This document shows, one piece after another, positions 18,750 through 26,030 of a stretch of DNA of 64,000 bases. The translations under genes were made by a program, and so were the position numbers. The DNA is taken from NCBI GenBank assembly GCA_018266795.1, contig JAFDZV010000019.1:152901-216900 (forward strand), read 5' to 3'. The stretch's first letter is position 1. Each line of letters begins with the position of its first letter. This DNA comes from Bacteroidota bacterium (GTDB taxonomy: Bacteria > Bacteroidota > Ignavibacteria > OLB7). Under the pieces are notes generated by a model. The model was not told the origin of the DNA and did not search any database. It worked only from the letters and a program-made list of their open reading frames with translations.

Positions 18750-19925
18750 ATGCGATATCGATTACTCGTGCTGACAGCGGCGGTTGCCTGCGTGGCTCTG
18801 GGCGGCTGCACGGGCAAGAACGACAAGCCCGGAACCGCGGCCGAGGGCAACACCATCAAGATAGGCCACTACGCTTCGCTCTCCGGCAAGGAAGCCACCT
18901 TCGGACAGCAGGTGGACAATGGCGTGAAGCTTGCAGTGGATGAGATCAACAATGGCGGCGGCATCGGCGGCAAGAAGATCGAGTTGATCACCGAGGATAC
19001 ACAGTCACAGACGCAGGGCGCGCAGAATGCCGTGGAGAAGCTGATCGGCAAGGATGAAGTCTCCGCTCTGATCGGTGAGGTTGCCTCCGGCCGCACCATG
19101 GCCGCCGCGCCGATCGCCATGCGCGAGAAGACTCCGATGCTCACGCCCGCCTCCACACGCGAGGACGTAACGAAGGACGAGAACGGCAACGTTGCCGCCT
19201 ACATCTTCCGCATCTGCTTCATCGATCCGTTCCAGGGAACGGTGATGGCGAAGTTTGCATTCGAGAGCCTGAATGCGAAGAGCGTCGCGGTGTTGAAGGA
19301 TAACGCCAACCCCTACTCCGTAGGACTTGCCAAGGCCTTCGTGGAGAAGTTCAAGGCACTGGGAGGCACCATCGTGGAGGAGCAGGCCTACGAGGGAGGC
19401 CAGAACGACTTCAAGGCGCAGCTCACCGCGATCAAGGGAAAGAATCCGCAGGCGATCTTCGTGCCGGGGTACTACACGGAGGTAAGCCTTATCGCCACGC
19501 AGGCGCGCCAACTCGGGATCACGGTTCCCCTGCTGGGAGGCGACGGATGGGACAGTCCCACGCTGACGCAGGGCGAGGCGAAGACGGCGCTGGAGGGATG
19601 CTACTTCAGCAACCACTACTCGGAACAGGATACCTCGGCCGCCGTTCAGGATTTCATCAAGCGGTACAAGGCCAAGTTCAACGGCGAGGCGCCGGGCGCG
19701 ATGTCCGCACTCGGATACGATGCAATGATGATCATCGCGAAGATCATCAAGGACTCCGGCAAGAGCGATCGCGAGACGATCCGCGCCGGCCTTGCAGCGC
19801 TCAAGAACTACAAGGGCGTTACCGGTAACATCACGATCGACGAGCACCACAATGCGACCAAGCCGGCTGTGGTGCTCCAGATCAAGGATGGCAAATTCGC
19901 ATACCACTCCACGGTCAACCCCTGA
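18750..19925 (+). CDS. Branched-chain amino-acid ABC transporter, substrate-binding lipoprotein
   Basis: 391 residues from the ATG at 18750. Signal peptide with lipobox LGGC (lipidated Cys20). The periplasmic-binding-protein fold of the LivJ/LivK family is clear: IKIGHYASLSGKEATFGQQV, GVKLAVDEINNGGGIGGKKI, DTQSQTQGAQNAVEKLI. It captures the ligand and delivers it to the permease pair encoded next. Branched-chain amino acids are the usual ligand, but members also bind other amino acids, urea or short amides, so the ligand is open. First gene of the Liv operon; a strong palindrome separates it from the permease gene. Confidence 0.93.
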   Translation: MRYRLLVLTAAVACVALGGCTGKNDKPGTAAEGNTIKIGHYASLSGKEATFGQQVDNGVKLAVDEINNGGGIGGKKIELITEDTQSQTQGAQNAVEKLIGKDEVSALIGEVASGRTMAAAPIAMREKTPMLTPASTREDVTKDENGNVAAYIFRICFIDPFQGTVMAKFAFESLNAKSVAVLKDNANPYSVGLAKAFVEKFKALGGTIVEEQAYEGGQNDFKAQLTAIKGKNPQAIFVPGYYTEVSLIATQARQLGITVPLLGGDGWDSPTLTQGEAKTALEGCYFSNHYSEQDTSAAVQDFIKRYKAKFNGEAPGAMSALGYDAMMIIAKIIKDSGKSDRETIRAGLAALKNYKGVTGNITIDEHHNATKPAVVLQIKDGKFAYHSTVNP

Positions 19926-19957
19926 GACCGCCTGTTCCTTTCGATGCCGCATTGCGT

Positions 19958-19985
19958 TGTCCCGGGAGGCATGCCTCCCGGGACA
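19958..19985 (+). terminator. Perfect 28-base palindrome between binding-protein and permease genes
   Basis: TGTCCCGGGAGGCA followed directly by its reverse complement (19958-19985), in the 91-base gap between the lipoprotein stop and the permease start. In ABC operons such hairpins often stop part of transcription or protect the upstream mRNA, so that more binding protein than permease is made. That role is inferred from position. Confidence 0.6.
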
Positions 19986-20016
19986 TCACCTTCCAGGTCT
20001 CGCGTAATCCGACACC

Positions 20017-20925
20017 ATGAGTGAATTTCTTCAACAGGTTATCAACGGTCTTTCGCTCGGCGCCATCTACGCGTTGATCGCGCTCGGCTACACGATGATC
20101 TACGGCGTCCTTCGATTCATCAACTTCGCCCACGGCGATGTGTTCATGGTCGGGGCGTACATCGGCTTCTATGCCTTCCCGAAACTGCAACCGCTCCTGG
20201 GCGACGGCTACGGCACAGCCGTGGCGGTGCTTCTGGCGGCAATGATCGGCTGCGGCCTGCTGGGCGTGACGATCGAACGCCTTGCCTATCGCCCTCTCCG
20301 AAGCCGCCCGAAGCTCACCGTACTGATCACCGCCATCGGCATCTCGCTCTTCCTGGAATACACCGGCCAGCTCCCGGTCGTGTTCGGAGCGGACTACAAG
20401 ACATTCCCCACACTGATCCCGGAGACAACCTATACACTCTTCGGTGGCGTGAGTATCGGCAGCACGCAGATTCTGGTGTTCGTTGTTGCGCTGGCGTTGA
20501 TGGCGGCGCTGCGGGTGGTGGTGCTGCGAACCAAGATAGGCACGGCAATGCGCGCGGTCTCCATGAACATGAACGCCGCATCGCTGATGGGAATCAACAT
20601 CAACAGGGTCATCTCCTTCACATTCTTCCTGGGCTCCTCGCTCGCCGGCGCAGGCGCCGTGCTGTATGCCATCAGCTATCCGAAAATCAATCCGCTGATG
20701 GGAATCCTTCCCGGCCTGAAGGCCTTCGTGGCGGCCGTGCTGGGGGGCATCGGCAACATCGCCGGCGCCACGCTCGGAGGCTTTCTGATCGGCACGGCCG
20801 AGACGATGACTGCGGGATATATCTCCCCCTCCTATCGTGATGCGATCGTGTTCGGCATCCTGATCCTTATCCTGATTCTGAAGCCGAGCGGCCTGCTTGG
20901 TAAGGGAGGCGCTGAGAAGGTATGA
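20017..20925 (+). CDS. livH: Branched-chain amino-acid ABC transporter permease (LivH type)
   Basis: 302 residues, about eight membrane helices. GLSLGAIYALIALGYTMIYGVLRFINFAHGDVFMVGAY (shown in full length only by position, residues 10-47) is the family hallmark; in the second half, SLAGAGAVLYAI and GLKAFVAAVLGGIGNIAGA form the conserved loop contacting the ATPases. It makes one half of the membrane channel. Its TGA overlaps the ATG of the next gene (ATGA, 20922-20925), so translation of the two permeases is coupled. Confidence 0.95.
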   Translation: MSEFLQQVINGLSLGAIYALIALGYTMIYGVLRFINFAHGDVFMVGAYIGFYAFPKLQPLLGDGYGTAVAVLLAAMIGCGLLGVTIERLAYRPLRSRPKLTVLITAIGISLFLEYTGQLPVVFGADYKTFPTLIPETTYTLFGGVSIGSTQILVFVVALALMAALRVVVLRTKIGTAMRAVSMNMNAASLMGININRVISFTFFLGSSLAGAGAVLYAISYPKINPLMGILPGLKAFVAAVLGGIGNIAGATLGGFLIGTAETMTAGYISPSYRDAIVFGILILILILKPSGLLGKGGAEKV

Positions 20926-21905
20926 GCACTATTCTTCGTCCCTACCTCTACCTGGCCGGCGGCATCGCACTGGTGCTCGTTCTCAACCTGCTGGTTGGCG
21001 GCATCGGTTCCTACGATCAACGCATCGTAGTGAACATCGGGATCAACATGATCCTTGCCGTCTCGCTCAATCTGGTGAACGGTTTCACCGGCCAGTTCTC
21101 GCTCGGGCACGCAGGCTTCATGTCCGTTGGCGCCTATGCCTCCGCCGCGTTCACAACGATGGTGCTCCCGGCCGCATCGGACCCCATGAGCCAGGGGCTG
21201 TACCTGATCGTGGCATTGCTCGTGGGAGGGCTGGCAGCCGCCGTGGCGGGCCTGCTCGTGGGCGTCCCCTCGCTCAGGCTCAAGGGTGATTACCTCGCCA
21301 TCGTGACGCTCGGCTTCGGGGAGATCATCCGCGTGATTCTTCAGAACGTTTCGTCGCTCGGCGGCGCGCTGGGCCTCGCAAATATTCCGCGCCACACCAC
21401 CTTCCTCTGGGTCTTCATCATCCTCGTATTCGTAGTGTTCGTGATCGAACGCGTGATCAGAACAACGTACGGCAAGGGCTTCCTGGCGGTGCGGGATGAT
21501 GAGATCGCCGCCGAGGCGATGGGCGTGAACACGACGCGCTACAAGGTGGTGGCGTTCGTGGTGGGCGCATTCTTCGCCGGCATCGCCGGCGGACTGTATG
21601 CGCACTACAACAGCCTGATCAAGCCGGATGACTTCGGCTTCCTGAAGTCCGTGGAGATCGTGGTAATGGTGATCCTGGGCGGCATGGGCTCCACATACGG
21701 AGTGATATTCGCAGCGGCCGCGCTCACCTATCTGCCGGAATGGCTCCGCTCCTTCACGATGTTCGGCATCAAGTTTTCCGACTTCCGGATGTCGATCTAC
21801 TCGCTGGTGCTGATCGTGCTGATGCTTGTCCGGCCGCAGGGTCTCTTCGGCGGCTTCAGCTTCAAGGGGCGCCGGGCGGCCGCGAAAAAGGCTCCGATCG
21901 GGTAG
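20922..21905 (+). CDS. livM: Branched-chain amino-acid ABC transporter permease (LivM type)
   Basis: 327 residues, about nine membrane helices. ILAVSLNLVNGFTGQFSLGH near residue 45 and LRLKGDYLAIVTLGFGEI near 115 are typical of LivM. The EAA-like loop is AVRDDEIAAEAMGVNTTRYK, and GGMGSTYGVIFAAA precedes the last helices. Partner of the LivH-type permease with which it overlaps by 4 bases. Confidence 0.95.
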   Translation: MSTILRPYLYLAGGIALVLVLNLLVGGIGSYDQRIVVNIGINMILAVSLNLVNGFTGQFSLGHAGFMSVGAYASAAFTTMVLPAASDPMSQGLYLIVALLVGGLAAAVAGLLVGVPSLRLKGDYLAIVTLGFGEIIRVILQNVSSLGGALGLANIPRHTTFLWVFIILVFVVFVIERVIRTTYGKGFLAVRDDEIAAEAMGVNTTRYKVVAFVVGAFFAGIAGGLYAHYNSLIKPDDFGFLKSVEIVVMVILGGMGSTYGVIFAAAALTYLPEWLRSFTMFGIKFSDFRMSIYSLVLIVLMLVRPQGLFGGFSFKGRRAAAKKAPIG

Positions 21906-21987
21906 CATGCCGGGCGCACCAGTGTGCTCCCCGGCGGCTCATGACTACTTCCGCCGATTCGGAGTGGAAGCCTGCCGGTGAGGGCAT

Positions 21988-22473
21988 ATGCCGAGCACTG
22001 CGGAGAGCATCCATATCGACGCACCGTGCGAGCAGGTGTTCGACCTGCTTCACGATTATTCGCGCCGCCTTGCGTGGGATCCGTTTCTGCGCCGCGCCGA
22101 TGTGCTTGGGCATGCGGCCGGCCGCGCCGATCATCGCGTCGACGTAGGAACCCGAACGTGGTGCGCCGCACGCCGGCGCAACGGCGGCCTGGGAATGGAG
22201 ACGGTATACGTCACGTTTCAGCGCCCGAGGGTGGCAGCGGTGCGCATGACGCGCGGCCCCTGGTTCATCAGGCTGTTCGGTGCTTCGATCCGTCACGTGC
22301 CGGAAGGGAGCGGCTGCCGGGTTACCTACCGCTTCATGTTCGAGACCGGGCCGCGGTGGCTGGCTCCGTTGATGAAGCCGATCTTCCACCGTTTTTTCGA
22401 ACGTGAGACCCGGGCGCGCCTTGAAGCGCTGAAGAAGTACATGGAATCGGCGAACGAGCCTGTGGGCGTGTGA
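21988..22473 (+). CDS. SRPBCC-fold (polyketide cyclase/dehydrase-like) protein
   Basis: 161 residues. The opening SIHIDAPCEQVFDLLHDYSRRLAWDPFL is the usual first strand and helix pair of START/SRPBCC proteins, and the C-terminal FFERETRARLEALKKYME is the long closing helix that lines the cavity. These bind hydrophobic ligands; function varies widely and cannot be stated. The gene is set between the permease and ATPase genes of the Liv operon, same strand, with gaps of 82 and 54 bases. The sequence is richer in Arg and His than its neighbours. GAGGG precedes the ATG. Confidence 0.8.
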   Translation: MPSTAESIHIDAPCEQVFDLLHDYSRRLAWDPFLRRADVLGHAAGRADHRVDVGTRTWCAARRRNGGLGMETVYVTFQRPRVAAVRMTRGPWFIRLFGASIRHVPEGSGCRVTYRFMFETGPRWLAPLMKPIFHRFFERETRARLEALKKYMESANEPVGV

Positions 22474-22527
22474 TGCCCGGCAAGCAGGATATGATACTCC
22501 CCCTCCTTCGACAACGAGGGAGAGACG

Positions 22528-23328
22528 ATGAACAACGGTTTCAAGGAGAGCGCTCCGACAATGACACTGCTGGATATCGGCAACGTAACCATGCGCTTCG
22601 GCGGACTCACCGCCGTGAGCGAGTTCAGCGATACGATCGCTGAGAATGCTCTGGTTGGATTGATCGGCCCGAACGGAGCCGGCAAGACAACGGTGTTCAA
22701 CATGATCACCGGAGTCTATACGCCGACCGTTGGTACGATCACATTCGAATCGCGTTCGATTGCCGGCCGCAAGCCGTTTCAGATTGCGCACGCCGGCATC
22801 GCGAGAACGTTCCAGAACATCCGCCTCTTCCCTTCGCTCAGCGTCTCGGACAACGTACGCATCGGGTTCAACAGGCTTGCGCGGAACCGCTTCGCGGGCT
22901 CGATCTTTCAGCTTGGAGGATATCAACGCGAGGAGGAGAACTTCACGCGTGAGACAGATCAGCTTCTGGAGAAGTTCGGCCTGCTGGACAAGCGCGACGA
23001 GCTTGCACGCAACCTGAGTTACGGCGACCAGCGGCGCGTTGAGATCGTGCGCGCAATGGCGACCAGGCCGCGGCTCCTTCTGCTCGACGAGCCGGCCGCC
23101 GGAATGAACCCCACGGAGAAATCGGAGCTGATGGCGTTGATCCGGTATCTGCGCGACGCGTTCGGCATCGCGATCATGCTGATCGAACACGACATGAAGG
23201 TGGTGATGGGGATCTGCGAACGCGTTACCGTTCTGGACTACGGCGTAAAGATCGCAAGCGGCACGCCGGAGGAAGTGAAGAACGATCCGCGCGTGGTGGA
23301 GGCCTATCTGGGCGAGAGTGCTCATTGA
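22528..23328 (+). CDS. livG: Branched-chain amino-acid ABC transporter ATPase (LivG type)
   Basis: 266 residues. Walker A GPNGAGKTTVFNMITG, the Q-loop region GIARTFQNIRLFPSLS, signature LSYGDQRRVEIVRAMA, Walker B LLLLDEPAAGMNP and switch IEHDMKVVM. The AARTFQN word and the C-terminal ERVTVLDYGVKIASGTPEEV are typical of LivG. Two starts are possible: ATG 22528 with GAGGGAGAG close upstream (chosen), and ATG 22561 with AAGGAG 13 bases upstream, which begins nearer the domain. It drives transport together with the LivF-type ATPase. Confidence 0.95.
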   Translation: MNNGFKESAPTMTLLDIGNVTMRFGGLTAVSEFSDTIAENALVGLIGPNGAGKTTVFNMITGVYTPTVGTITFESRSIAGRKPFQIAHAGIARTFQNIRLFPSLSVSDNVRIGFNRLARNRFAGSIFQLGGYQREEENFTRETDQLLEKFGLLDKRDELARNLSYGDQRRVEIVRAMATRPRLLLLDEPAAGMNPTEKSELMALIRYLRDAFGIAIMLIEHDMKVVMGICERVTVLDYGVKIASGTPEEVKNDPRVVEAYLGESAH

Positions 23329-23335
23329 GGAGACG

Positions 23336-23403
23336 CTGGTAGCCAGTCGTCAGTTGTTAGTTGTCAGTAGTGAAGCCCAACGCCACTGACCACTGACTAC
23401 CAG
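23336..23403. repeat. Imperfect inverted repeat between the two ATPase genes
   Basis: A 21-base arm (23336-23356) pairs with 23383-23403 with 3 mismatches around a 26-base loop. The arms are built of GTCAGT / ACTGAC words, and similar words occur at 10044-10106. It may be a copy of a genome-wide spacer repeat, or a partial terminator inside the operon. Confidence 0.5.
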
Positions 23404-23445
23404 CCAACAACGACCAACCTACTGTACTTCAGGAATAACCGGCCA

Positions 23446-24153
23446 ATGCTCAGCGTTCAGAACCTTCACGTCTCCTACGGTGCCATCGCCGCGCTCAAGG
23501 GGATCAGCTTCAATGTCCCGGCCGGCACGGTGGTGACGCTGATCGGCGCCAATGGAGCCGGCAAAACCACCACGCTCAGAACGATCTCCGGTCTGGTGAA
23601 GGCTTCCTCGGGGAACGTGATGTTCCAGGATACCGATATCACCAACCGCCCCTCGCACGAGATCGTGAAGCGTGGGCTGTGCCAGTCGCCGGAGGGCCGC
23701 ATGATCTTCCCCGGCCTTACCGTGCGCGAGAACCTGATGATGGGCGCATATCTGCGGAACGACCGGAAGGGAATCGAGCAGGACATGGAGTATGGGTTCT
23801 CGATCTTCCCGCGGCTGAAGGAACGAATGAAGCAGGCCGGCGGAACGCTCTCCGGCGGCGAACAGCAGATGCTGGCAATCGCACGGGCCCTGATGTCCAA
23901 GCCGAAACTGCTGCTGCTGGATGAGCCGTCACTCGGCATCGCTCCGCTCCTGGTGAAGCTGATCTTCGAGAAGATCACGGAGATCAATCGCGATCTGGGC
24001 ATGACGATTCTGCTCGTGGAACAGAACGCCCACATGGCGCTGAACGTCGCCTCCTACGCATATGTGCTCGAGACCGGAGAGATCACGCTCGAAGGCCCCG
24101 CGAAGGATCTGGCCAGCAATGAGGAAGTGCAGAAGGCCTACCTGGGAATGTAG
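23446..24153 (+). CDS. livF: Branched-chain amino-acid ABC transporter ATPase (LivF type)
   Basis: 235 residues, normal length. Starts LSVQNLHVSYGAIAALKGIS; Walker A GANGAGKTTTLRTISG; SPEGRMIFPGLTVRENLMMG, the LivF form of the Q-loop; signature LSGGEQQMLAIARALM; Walker B LLLLDEPSLGIAP; switch LVEQNAHMAL. It forms the ATPase pair with the LivG-type protein. Last recognisable transporter gene of the operon; the next gene starts 82 bases on in the same direction. Confidence 0.95.
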   Translation: MLSVQNLHVSYGAIAALKGISFNVPAGTVVTLIGANGAGKTTTLRTISGLVKASSGNVMFQDTDITNRPSHEIVKRGLCQSPEGRMIFPGLTVRENLMMGAYLRNDRKGIEQDMEYGFSIFPRLKERMKQAGGTLSGGEQQMLAIARALMSKPKLLLLDEPSLGIAPLLVKLIFEKITEINRDLGMTILLVEQNAHMALNVASYAYVLETGEITLEGPAKDLASNEEVQKAYLGM

Positions 24154-24235
24154 CAGGCGTTGGCCCCCCTGCCGGCCGTGGTTATCCCCCGTATCAATAC
24201 ACCGATCACCATGAGCAAACGGATATGGAGGAACC

Positions 24236-24607
24236 ATGCCCGAGAGCGTGAACACGCAGGCATTCTTCGAGGTGACGTGCAGTGCAGACGACTCGACCTT
24301 CGTGATCGAACTGAACGCCACTGAGACGATCGCATGTGCACGGAGGATTGTCGGCGGCCAGGAAACAGAACGCACGTCGGTTATGGGCACGGTCATCAAG
24401 CAGCCGCCGTGGTACAATCCGCAATGGTCATACCATCTCGATCCGCCAACGATAGACTTCTTCGCCATGGCAACCGAGGTCTGCGATGCCACGCCGGCCT
24501 GCGTGGAGGAACATCTGGACGAAGTGGGAGGCGCCTTCCTCCCCGACTCCGTCTGGTGTCCCTGGTGTTCCAGGGTTGTACGCGAAATACATCGCGGCGG
24601 CTCGTAA
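24236..24607 (+). CDS. BP74 N-terminal-domain-like protein
   Basis: 123 residues with a strong ribosome site (GGAGGAACC before the ATG). No signal peptide. The pattern FVIELNATETIACARRIVGG, then VMGTVIKQPPWYNPQWSYHL and IDFFAMATEVCDA, then EEHLDEVGGAFLP fits the domain named after Dictyostelium BP74, also found as single-domain bacterial proteins. I recall this family from memory, and its biochemical role in bacteria is unknown to me. Six cysteines include a CPWC pair near the C-terminus (VWCPWCSRVV), a spacing that can bind metal or form a redox disulfide. It lies 82 bases after livF and 31 bases before a T9SS gene. Confidence 0.65.
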   Translation: MPESVNTQAFFEVTCSADDSTFVIELNATETIACARRIVGGQETERTSVMGTVIKQPPWYNPQWSYHLDPPTIDFFAMATEVCDATPACVEEHLDEVGGAFLPDSVWCPWCSRVVREIHRGGS

Positions 24608-24638
24608 AGATTCATTCATCATCAATCACCGTACTGCA

Positions 24639-25862
24639 ATGATGCCAACGTTTCGTGTGGCCGGGATATTCCTGTGGTTGTTCCTGGCAGTGACGTGCAC
24701 GCATGCCCAGAAAGCAAACTGGCAGCGCGATTCCGGATTTCCGTCCGGGGACGCCGTCACCGGACTGATCGCGCTGGATGACGGCACGTTGATTGCCGGT
24801 ACAGCCTCCAACGGGATCTATATGGCGCCGGCGTTTGGTGCTCCATGGGAAGCGAAGTCCAACGGACTCGCTTCGAAGAAGGTGCGGTCGCTCATCATCA
24901 CCGGCCCCGGTGCGCTGGTGGTCGGGACGCAGGACATGGGGATATTCCGATCGGACGATGGAGGTGACAGCTGGCAGCCATCGAACTCGGGAATGACAGG
25001 AACGGAGATCGACAATCTCGTTGCCGGCAGGGATGGTACGCTGTACGCGGCATCCACTCGTGGCGTCCATATCTCCACCAACGACGGGCATACCTGGACC
25101 CCGATCGGTCCCCAAGGCAGGCAGATCTGGACGCTCGCCGTTGGGGCGAACGCCGCGATCTATGCGGCCGAGCCGACAGTGGGCGCCTACCGCTCCACCG
25201 ACCGCGGCACGAACTGGACAACGATGCAGCTGAACGCGAGCGGGATCATCGTGATGAAGGTATCACCGGGCGGCGCGATTTTCGCCGGCGCATCGAGCAT
25301 CTATCGCTCCACCGACGGCGGCGGCACCTGGACAACCATACCGGTGAACACGGATCTCATCAGTGCCATTGAATGGAACGGCGTGGGCCATATGTTCATC
25401 GGAGCAATCGACGGCGTGTACCGCTCCGTGGATAACGGTACCACCTGGGTACCGTTCACAGACGGCATGGACCGCGGCGCAGTCTCGGCCCTGGCAGCCA
25501 CGAGCGATGGCGTGGTATTCGCCGGCACGTTCAACGGCAGACTCTATCGCACGGGCAGCTCCACGAGCAGCGTAGCATATTCAACGACGAATGTGAATAT
25601 GGGAGCAACGGCCTGCAGCATCGCACCGAATCCGATGCACGCGCTCGGCACCCTCAGCTTCACATCTGCGGCCGGATGCCGCGTGGAGATCTCGCTGCAC
25701 AATGCACTGGGCCAGCGGCTGCAGGTATTGCGCAGCGAGGAAATGGAGGCGGGCATTCATCGCATCCCATTCGACGTGTCGCGAATTCCCGCAGGAGTTC
25801 TCTTCTGCCGCATCGACTGCGGCGGAGCCGTCACAAGCCTTCCGATCGTCGTTTCTCATTGA
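24639..25862 (+). CDS. T9SS-secreted propeller protein (sortilin/BNR-like)
   Basis: 407 residues from the ATG at 24639 (a second ATG follows at once). Signal peptide FLWLFLAVTCTHAQ. The body is about seven repeats of some 45 residues, each with a Gx(L/V)(Y/F)AG strand and an Asp-box such as SDDGGDSW, STNDGHTW, STDRGTNW, STDGGGTW, SVDNGTTW, as in two-component-regulator or sortilin-like propellers. The C-terminal type IX sorting domain is clear (CSIAPNPMHALGTLSF, LHNALGQRLQVL, IPAGVLFCRIDC, ending LPIVVSH). Probably a surface or released protein; ligand unknown. Confidence 0.88.
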   Translation: MMPTFRVAGIFLWLFLAVTCTHAQKANWQRDSGFPSGDAVTGLIALDDGTLIAGTASNGIYMAPAFGAPWEAKSNGLASKKVRSLIITGPGALVVGTQDMGIFRSDDGGDSWQPSNSGMTGTEIDNLVAGRDGTLYAASTRGVHISTNDGHTWTPIGPQGRQIWTLAVGANAAIYAAEPTVGAYRSTDRGTNWTTMQLNASGIIVMKVSPGGAIFAGASSIYRSTDGGGTWTTIPVNTDLISAIEWNGVGHMFIGAIDGVYRSVDNGTTWVPFTDGMDRGAVSALAATSDGVVFAGTFNGRLYRTGSSTSSVAYSTTNVNMGATACSIAPNPMHALGTLSFTSAAGCRVEISLHNALGQRLQVLRSEEMEAGIHRIPFDVSRIPAGVLFCRIDCGGAVTSLPIVVSH

Positions 25863-25911
25863 GCGGCACATTGTGAGGAGCGATTGCATGCGGCAGATCC
25901 CCGCACATGCA

Positions 25912-25946
25912 GCGACGGCCCCGGCATAACATGCCGGGGCCGTCGC
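25912..25946. terminator. Bidirectional terminator, 16-bp stem
   Basis: GCGACGGCCCCGGCAT (25912-25927) pairs perfectly with 25931-25946 around a 3-base loop (AAC), between two convergent T9SS genes. Confidence 0.75.
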
Positions 25947-26030
25947 ATAACGAGCATGCCGTTTGTTCATGGAGTATCGAATGCACCAGGGCATTGTTCT
26001 CCTCCACTACGCAACCGGGTATCGGGACTG

